From the NCBI RefSeq assembly GCF_947503045.1, contig NZ_CANNCF010000002.1, positions 1 to 64,000 on the forward strand: a stretch of DNA of 64,000 nt. Direction: 5' to 3'. Source of the DNA: an uncultured Tateyamaria sp. (GTDB taxonomy: Bacteria > Pseudomonadota > Alphaproteobacteria > Rhodobacterales > Rhodobacteraceae). Of this stretch, positions 59,222 to 64,000 are shown piece after piece. Under the pieces are notes generated by a model. It had not been told where the DNA came from and did no database searches. It saw only the letters and a list, made by a program, of their open reading frames with translations. Positions within the stretch are counted from its first letter, which is position 1. Each line of letters starts with the position of its first letter. The position numbers were made by a program, and so were the translations under genes.

Positions 59222-59895
59222 AGATCGGCCCCCGCCAGTTGCACGCGGCGGTTGGAAATGCGCAGCACACGGGCCTGCACCTGCGCCTTGGCGGCGCGGA
59301 TCAGGCCAAGGTCGTGGGTCGCGATCAGCACCGTCTTGCCCATGCGGTTCAGCTCGACCAGCAGGGTGAGCAGACGTTGGGACATCTCCCAATCGATGTT
59401 GCCGGTGGGTTCGTCCGCGAGCACGATGTCGGGTGACATGATCACCGCGCGCGCCAGGGCAACGCGCTGGCGTTCACCTCCGGAGAGTTGCGGTGGACGG
59501 GCGTCGGCCCGGTTGGTCAGGCCGACCCAGTTCATCAACTCGGCCAGATCAGGGCCTGCGGCCTCGGCGTGGCGGCCCGACACGGTCAGCGGCAGGGCCA
59601 CGTTGTCGGTGACCGACAGGTGGTCCAGGAATTGCACGTCCTGATGCACCACGCCGATCTTGCGGCGCAGTTGCGCCACGTCATCGCGTTCCAGCGAACG
59701 CACATCGGTCTGAAACAGGCGCACATAGCCTGCGGAGGGCAACAGCGCACCATAGCAGAGCTTGAGCAGGGTCGTCTTGCCCGCCCCCGACGGGCCGGTC
59801 AGGAAATGAAAGGAACCCGGCGCGAGCTTGACGGAAATATCCGACAAAAGTTCGCCCCCACCGTAACTATACGCCACATTTTCAAGCTCGATCAC
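59218..59895 (-). CDS. ftsE: Cell division ATP-binding protein FtsE
   Basis: The 225-residue ABC ATPase has Walker A G-P-S-G-A-G-K-T-T (about 33-41), the signature L-S-G-G-E-R-Q-R near 136-143 and Walker B V-L-A-D-E-P-T-G-N-I-D. It powers FtsX at the septum. I use the GTG at 59895 (V-I-E-L-E-N-V) with GGCGGGGG upstream, since FtsE proteins begin this way; an ATG seven codons earlier (59916) is the alternative. It is the first gene of a division and lipid operon. Confidence 0.92.
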   Translation of the reverse strand: MIELENVAYSYGGGELLSDISVKLAPGSFHFLTGPSGAGKTTLLKLCYGALLPSAGYVRLFQTDVRSLERDDVAQLRRKIGVVHQDVQFLDHLSVTDNVALPLTVSGRHAEAAGPDLAELMNWVGLTNRADARPPQLSGGERQRVALARAVIMSPDIVLADEPTGNIDWEMSQRLLTLLVELNRMGKTVLIATHDLGLIRAAKAQVQARVLRISNRRVQLAGADL

Positions 59896-60038
59896 GTTTG
59901 CCCCCGCCCATCGCACCTGTTGTGCCTCAGCATCATGCGGGTTTCAATTGGTAAGCTGGGTCCGGTCAACGCAATTATTACTTTTCTGCATGCCCTCTAC
60001 AACATATGGTGGAGTTAAAAAAGAAGGCAGGACCAGAG

Positions 60039-60851
60039 ATGCGGCTGATTTGTCCCAATTGCGACGCGCAATATGAGGTGGTGGATGACGTGATCCCGAC
60101 CGACGGGCGGGATGTGCAATGCTCCAACTGCGGTCAGACCTGGTTTCAGCACCACCCGGACAACATCCCCGAACCGGCCGAAGAGGCGGCGCAGCCCGCC
60201 GACCTGCAGGACCCCGATGACGCCCCGGCCGAGGATGAAGAGCGTGTCGAGACGCCCCCGGAACCCAAACGGCGCGAAATTGACCCGTCGGTTGCAGACA
60301 TTCTGCGTCAGGAGGCCGAACTGGAAACCAAGGCGCGCGCTGGCGAAACCCTGGAAAGTCAGCCGGAACTTGGTCTGCCGGACGCCGAAAGTGATGATCA
60401 GCGCCGCAGCCGCGAGGCGCAGGAGCGCACCGCCAAGCTGCGCGGCGAAGAAGGCTCCGGAAGTACTGTCAGTGAGGCCGCCGCAACCGCCGCCGCATTG
60501 GGGTCACGCCGTGACCTGCTGCCCGATATCGAAGAGATCAATTCGACCCTGCGCTCGTCCGGAGACCGTCAGACGGGCAGTTCGGGCCCATCCAGCGACA
60601 TACATGCGACCGCGGTCGCGCCGCCCTCGAAATCCGGCTTTCGCCGCGGCTTTACCCTGATGATCCTGTTGGCGATCATCCTTGGCGCGATCTACATGAT
60701 GGCGCCGCAGATTGCGCAGGCCGTTCCGCAAGTCGATCCGTACCTCAGCAGCTACGTGGCATTTGTGGACACGGCGCGCGCCTGGCTGGATGGTCAGGTC
60801 ACTGCGTTGCTGACCTGGCTGGATCGTTTGGCGTCGTCGGCAGAGACCTGA
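60039..60851 (+). CDS. Zinc-ribbon protein with one membrane helix
   Basis: The 270-residue protein begins with an MJ0042-type zinc ribbon: C5-x-x-C8 and, near 32-35, C-S-N-C. A long acidic, low-complexity linker (about 45-190, rich in Glu, Asp and Ala) follows, then one membrane helix (about 205-227) and a short C-terminal tail. It is probably inner-membrane anchored with the ribbon in the cytoplasm. Function unknown. The ATG at 60039 has CCAGAG upstream. It is divergent from ftsE and may share control with it. Confidence 0.8.
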   Translation: MRLICPNCDAQYEVVDDVIPTDGRDVQCSNCGQTWFQHHPDNIPEPAEEAAQPADLQDPDDAPAEDEERVETPPEPKRREIDPSVADILRQEAELETKARAGETLESQPELGLPDAESDDQRRSREAQERTAKLRGEEGSGSTVSEAAATAAALGSRRDLLPDIEEINSTLRSSGDRQTGSSGPSSDIHATAVAPPSKSGFRRGFTLMILLAIILGAIYMMAPQIAQAVPQVDPYLSSYVAFVDTARAWLDGQVTALLTWLDRLASSAET

Positions 60852-60863
60852 TCCCGCAGGATA

Positions 60864-63461
60864 TCAGAACCGGTCGAGCAGCCGCTTGAGGTAGTCCAGT
60901 TCCACATCCGGGCGCTCGCCTTCGCCCGAGCGACGTCGGATTTCGTCCAGCAGATCGCGGGCGCGGCGATAGACGTCTTCGCCCTGCAACAGCCCTTCTT
61001 CGGTGCCCACCGACCCGTTTGAACCGGGATCGCGGCCCAAGGGGTCACGTGCATCGGCGCGGCGGTCCGAATCCGACATGCCCTGGCCCTGCTGGCCGTT
61101 CTGGGCCTCTTGCTGCATCGCCTCTCCCAGCGCGCGCATGCCTTCGCGCAAGGCCTCCATCGCCTGGGACTGGTTGTCGATGGCCTCGGCGAAATCTTCC
61201 TGGCGCAGCGCCTCTTCGGCGCCCTCCATGGCCCGACCTGCGCGGTCCAGCGCGTCGCGTGCGGCATCCCCCTCGGGTGTTCCCGCACCGGGCAGGCTGC
61301 CTTGCTGGCGGCTCAACTCGTCGCGCAACGCCTGCTGGCGGTCGGCAAGAGACCCCTCGCCCTCACCCTGCTGGTTGCCGTCGCTGCCGTCCTGACCGTC
61401 ACCCTGTTCGCCCTGACCTTCGCCCCCTTGCGAGTGCTGCTGACCCTGACCCTGACCGCCATTGCGGCCCTCATTGCCCTGGCTTTCACCGGCCTGAGCG
61501 CCCGGGTTGAACTGTTCCTGCAGATCGCGGAAGGCCTGATCGGACAGGCCCTGCTGTTCGCGCAGCGTTTCGGCAAGACCTTCCATCGCCTGTTCGCCCG
61601 CCGACTGACCGCCCTGCCCCTCACCTTGGGTGACGCGCATGTTTTCGAGCATTTCCTGCAGTTCCTGCAGCGCCTGTTCGGCCTCGGCCATGCGGCCCTG
61701 TTCCATCAGTTCCTGAATGCGGTCCATCATCCGCTGCAGATCATCCTGATTCATCTGCATCTGGTTCTGGCTGTTCTGCTGGCCCCCGTTTTCGGGGTTG
61801 GACTGTTCGTCCAGTTCCGCCTGCCGCGACAGTTGCCGCATGTAGTCGTCCGTGGCGCGGCGCAATTCGCGCATCAGTTCTTCGATCTCGGCCGGGCTGG
61901 CCCCGTCCCGCATCGCCTGATTGAGGCGCTCCTTGGCCTGACGCAACCGTTCGAGCGCACTGGACAGGTCCCCTTCTTCGATGCCAAGGGCGAGGTCCCA
62001 CATATCGCGCGCGATGTCGTCCTGCTGTTCGTCGGTCAGCCCATAGCTGGCGAGCGTCTCCAGCTTGGTGATGACGCGGCGCAGGCGCAACTGGTCGACT
62101 TCCTTGCGAAAGACTTCCTCGGGGCGGTGGGCGACCGCGCGCAGGATCTGGCCGATCCGGGTGGCGTTGTCGCGCGACCACATGAGGTCACGCCGTTGTT
62201 CGATGATCGCTGCCGCGAGCGGGTCAAAAAAGCGACGTCCCGGCAGCACGATCTGACGCGGTGCGGTTTCGGCCTGCTGTTCGGAGGCGTCCAGAACGCT
62301 GAGCACCACCGTGACCGGCAGGTTGGCCCATGCATGTTCGGAAAAATCCTCGATCAGGGATTCTTCGAACTGGGTGCGGTCCCCTGCGATGGGCATCGGC
62401 AGGGACACGGTGAGTTCGGGGCGCGGATCGGGGTCGATGGCAAGGCCATGGCGGCGATCCACCGCGTTGAGATCAAGGGCAAAGCGCGCCTCGCCCGCCT
62501 CGACCCCGTAATCGTCAGAGGCCTGATAGGGCAGTGACATCTCGCCAAGTGCATCCGAGTCCGGCGCGTTCAGGATCGACACGCGCGGGGCGGCGTCGGG
62601 GATCACGGCCACCGACCATGTCCGTCCGCCGGGGCCGTTGATCGCAATCTCGCCTGAGGTCACGACGGTGAAATCCTGTTCTGATGCCGAGGCCGGGGGC
62701 ACCTCGCCTACGCGGCCCGATACGGTCTCCGACACGGTGAGCGCGCCGACTTCGCCATAAAGGCGCAGGGTGATCAGGCTGCCTGCGGGCACTTCCAGCG
62801 GCCCTTCGGCGATGTCGTTGAGGTAGATGGTGGGCCGGCCCGTGTAACGCGGGCTTTCCGCCCAGCCTTCCCAAACCGGGCCGGTCGCAAGCCCTTCGCC
62901 GGCGCCGGGGGTCATGGTGGTGACCGACCCCACGCGCCAGATCGAGCCAAAGATCAGTGCCACGGCAAATATCACAACGGCCACATAGCGCAGGGCATAA
63001 GGGTCGCGGCGCGCGATGCGCAGATTGGCGGGCACGGGTTTGGCCTCAGCCGCGCGCTTTGCCATGCGCGCCTGATGCGCGCGCCAGACGGCCATCGAGG
63101 CTGCGTCAGCGTCGCCCACCGCTTGGGTGTCCATCAGCGCCTGAATGGGTCGCCCGGGCAGGGTTTCGTCGAGCCGCACAAGGGCCGCGCCCTGTGTCGG
63201 AAGGCGGAAGCGCGCGATCGCATAGATCAGCGCCGCAAGCCCAGCGAGGGCCGAGATGACGGCAGCGGCCCAGACCGCTTCGACCATGAAGCTGTCCTGC
63301 AGGCCCAGCATCAACACGGCCAGAACTGCCAGTACAACCGTGGCAAGCGGCCACGTCGCACGCCAGAAGTTTTCCGCAAACATGCCCGCGCGGGTCCAGA
63401 ACAGCGGCCAGCGCAACGCGCTCAGCCCGCGGCGCACATCATGTTTCGAAAAACTGGCCAT
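60864..63461 (-). CDS. DUF4175 (TIGR02302) family membrane protein
   Basis: The 865-residue protein has two or three membrane helices in the first 190 residues, a periplasmic region (about 190-420) with beta structure, and a long C-terminal region (about 480-860) very rich in Gln, Glu and Gly with coiled-coil character. This fits the alphaproteobacterial TIGR02302 family; function unknown. It sits between lysA and the zinc-ribbon gene, an order I recall from related genomes. The low-complexity part is likely disordered. Confidence 0.87.
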   Translation of the reverse strand: MASFSKHDVRRGLSALRWPLFWTRAGMFAENFWRATWPLATVVLAVLAVLMLGLQDSFMVEAVWAAAVISALAGLAALIYAIARFRLPTQGAALVRLDETLPGRPIQALMDTQAVGDADAASMAVWRAHQARMAKRAAEAKPVPANLRIARRDPYALRYVAVVIFAVALIFGSIWRVGSVTTMTPGAGEGLATGPVWEGWAESPRYTGRPTIYLNDIAEGPLEVPAGSLITLRLYGEVGALTVSETVSGRVGEVPPASASEQDFTVVTSGEIAINGPGGRTWSVAVIPDAAPRVSILNAPDSDALGEMSLPYQASDDYGVEAGEARFALDLNAVDRRHGLAIDPDPRPELTVSLPMPIAGDRTQFEESLIEDFSEHAWANLPVTVVLSVLDASEQQAETAPRQIVLPGRRFFDPLAAAIIEQRRDLMWSRDNATRIGQILRAVAHRPEEVFRKEVDQLRLRRVITKLETLASYGLTDEQQDDIARDMWDLALGIEEGDLSSALERLRQAKERLNQAMRDGASPAEIEELMRELRRATDDYMRQLSRQAELDEQSNPENGGQQNSQNQMQMNQDDLQRMMDRIQELMEQGRMAEAEQALQELQEMLENMRVTQGEGQGGQSAGEQAMEGLAETLREQQGLSDQAFRDLQEQFNPGAQAGESQGNEGRNGGQGQGQQHSQGGEGQGEQGDGQDGSDGNQQGEGEGSLADRQQALRDELSRQQGSLPGAGTPEGDAARDALDRAGRAMEGAEEALRQEDFAEAIDNQSQAMEALREGMRALGEAMQQEAQNGQQGQGMSDSDRRADARDPLGRDPGSNGSVGTEEGLLQGEDVYRRARDLLDEIRRRSGEGERPDVELDYLKRLLDRF

Positions 63462-63532
63462 ATCTCGCGTCCCTTACCGGTGGCGCGGCGCATAACAGCG
63501 CCTGAACCTTCAATATAGGCTTTGAGCGTATC

Positions 63533-63597
63533 AAAGCCACTCGACTTTACGCGCAGCTAAAGCCAAGCGACCTTAAGCGCGGCTAAAGCCACTCGGG
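63533..63597. repeat. Tandem repeat made from the lysA stop region
   Basis: Two full 26-bp units (63533-63558 and 63559-63584) and a partial third (from 63585) each begin AAAGCCA. The third unit contains the last codons of lysA (E-W-L-stop, read on the minus strand). The units agree at most positions. The first also closes a hairpin GGCTTTGA-5-TCAAAGCC (63518-63538). Confidence 0.75.
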
Positions 63598-64000
63598 GAT
63601 GCTATCGCGATTTATCATTTCGTCAAAGGTCGGGCGACGGCGGATCACCGCGTATTGATCACCTTTCACCAAAACCTCCGGAATCAGGGGCCTTGTGTTG
63701 TATTCGCTGCTCATTACCGCGCCATATGCGCCCGCCGAGCGGAAGGCGACGAGGTCACCGGCGGTCAACGGCGGCATCATCCGCTGCTTGGCAAAGGTGT
63801 CACCGGATTCGCAGACCGGCCCGACGATGTCGTAAGGCACCTGTTCGACGCCCGGTTCCGGTTCGATCACGGGCACGATGTCGTGGTGTGCCTCGTACAT
63901 GGCGGGGCGGATCAGGTCGTTCATGGCGCCGTCCAGAATCAGGAAATCGCGCCCCTCGCCGGATTTCACATAGATGACCTCGCTGATCATGCAGCCCGCA
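63583..64000 (-). CDS. lysA: Diaminopimelate decarboxylase, C-terminal part (runs off the window)
   Basis: The last 139 or so residues of LysA are present; the N-terminal part lies beyond the right edge. Visible segments are E-V-I-Y-V-K near the edge, D-G-A-M-N-D-L-I-R-P-A-M-Y near 20-32 from the first Met seen, G-P-V-C-E-S-G-D with the catalytic Cys, and G-A-Y-G near the end. The enzyme makes L-lysine from meso-diaminopimelate with PLP. Frame and homology are clear, and truncation is due only to the window edge. Confidence 0.93.
   Translation of the reverse strand, partial: AGCMISEVIYVKSGEGRDFLILDGAMNDLIRPAMYEAHHDIVPVIEPEPGVEQVPYDIVGPVCESGDTFAKQRMMPPLTAGDLVAFRSAGAYGAVMSSEYNTRPLIPEVLVKGDQYAVIRRRPTFDEMINRDSIPEWL

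Overview
The window looks like a chromosomal segment of a marine alphaproteobacterium of the Rhodobacteraceae (Roseobacter group). The DNA is GC-rich. The gene content is typical of that group: ethylmalonyl-CoA pathway genes (ccr, ecm, a mesaconyl-CoA hydratase, a malyl-CoA thioesterase-like gene), a LuxI/LuxR pair, the gene order mdh-suc-odh-lpd, and families such as DUF6455, Alph_Pro_TM, DUF1194, DUF1989 and DUF4175. No tRNA, rRNA, CRISPR array, transposase or integrase was recognised. Assignment rests on reading the proteins; no search was run.

Layout. 1-1974 is the least ordinary stretch: one AT-rich lysine-rich orphan gene (706-1572) between two gene-poor segments. 1975-9519 holds small housekeeping and membrane genes (CDGSH protein, a small gene behind a LexA-type box, DCC protein, hemolysin III, M48 lipoprotein, ilvE, universal stress protein, Nfu, GFA, tsaB-rimI). 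9610-14964 is a BMP-type ABC importer operon, probably for nucleosides. 15067-18344 has a TauE/SafE exporter with its Alph_Pro_TM partner and a RecD-like helicase. 18419-20154 is a quorum-sensing module with a small ORF ahead of luxR. 20257-25566 carries ccr, a PlsB-like acyltransferase and ecm. 25768-29166 carries an H-NS-like protein, deoD, a DUF1989 protein and ornithine decarboxylase.

29425-34654 is the succinate dehydrogenase operon sdhC-D-A-x-y-z-B, with three unrelated genes between sdhA and sdhB. 36791-39445 is a second ethylmalonyl-CoA cluster (mcl2-like gene, nnrU, DUF1737, mch). 41124-56158 is the TCA block mdh ... sucC-x-y-z-sucD ... DUF805-sucA-sucB ... MAPEG-MAPEG-lpdA, again with small unrelated genes between enzyme genes. 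56432-64000 holds a fasciclin lipoprotein, a flavin-family protein, plsC, ftsX-ftsE, a zinc-ribbon protein, a DUF4175 protein and the 3' end of lysA.

How it works together. The window gathers much of the machinery for growth on acetyl-CoA: the ethylmalonyl-CoA pathway feeds glyoxylate, malate and succinate into the TCA enzymes encoded beside it. The strongest new signal is regulatory. Upstream of sdhC and of sucC, about 9 kb apart and on opposite strands, sit paired GTGATCAC palindromes with the same 21-bp spacing and nearly the same distance (115-117 bp) to the start codon. Other unexplained structures are a five-unit array with exact 11-bp period between deoD and the DUF1989 gene, a 56-57-bp intergenic element present in two inverted copies, and a tandem duplication of the lysA stop region.
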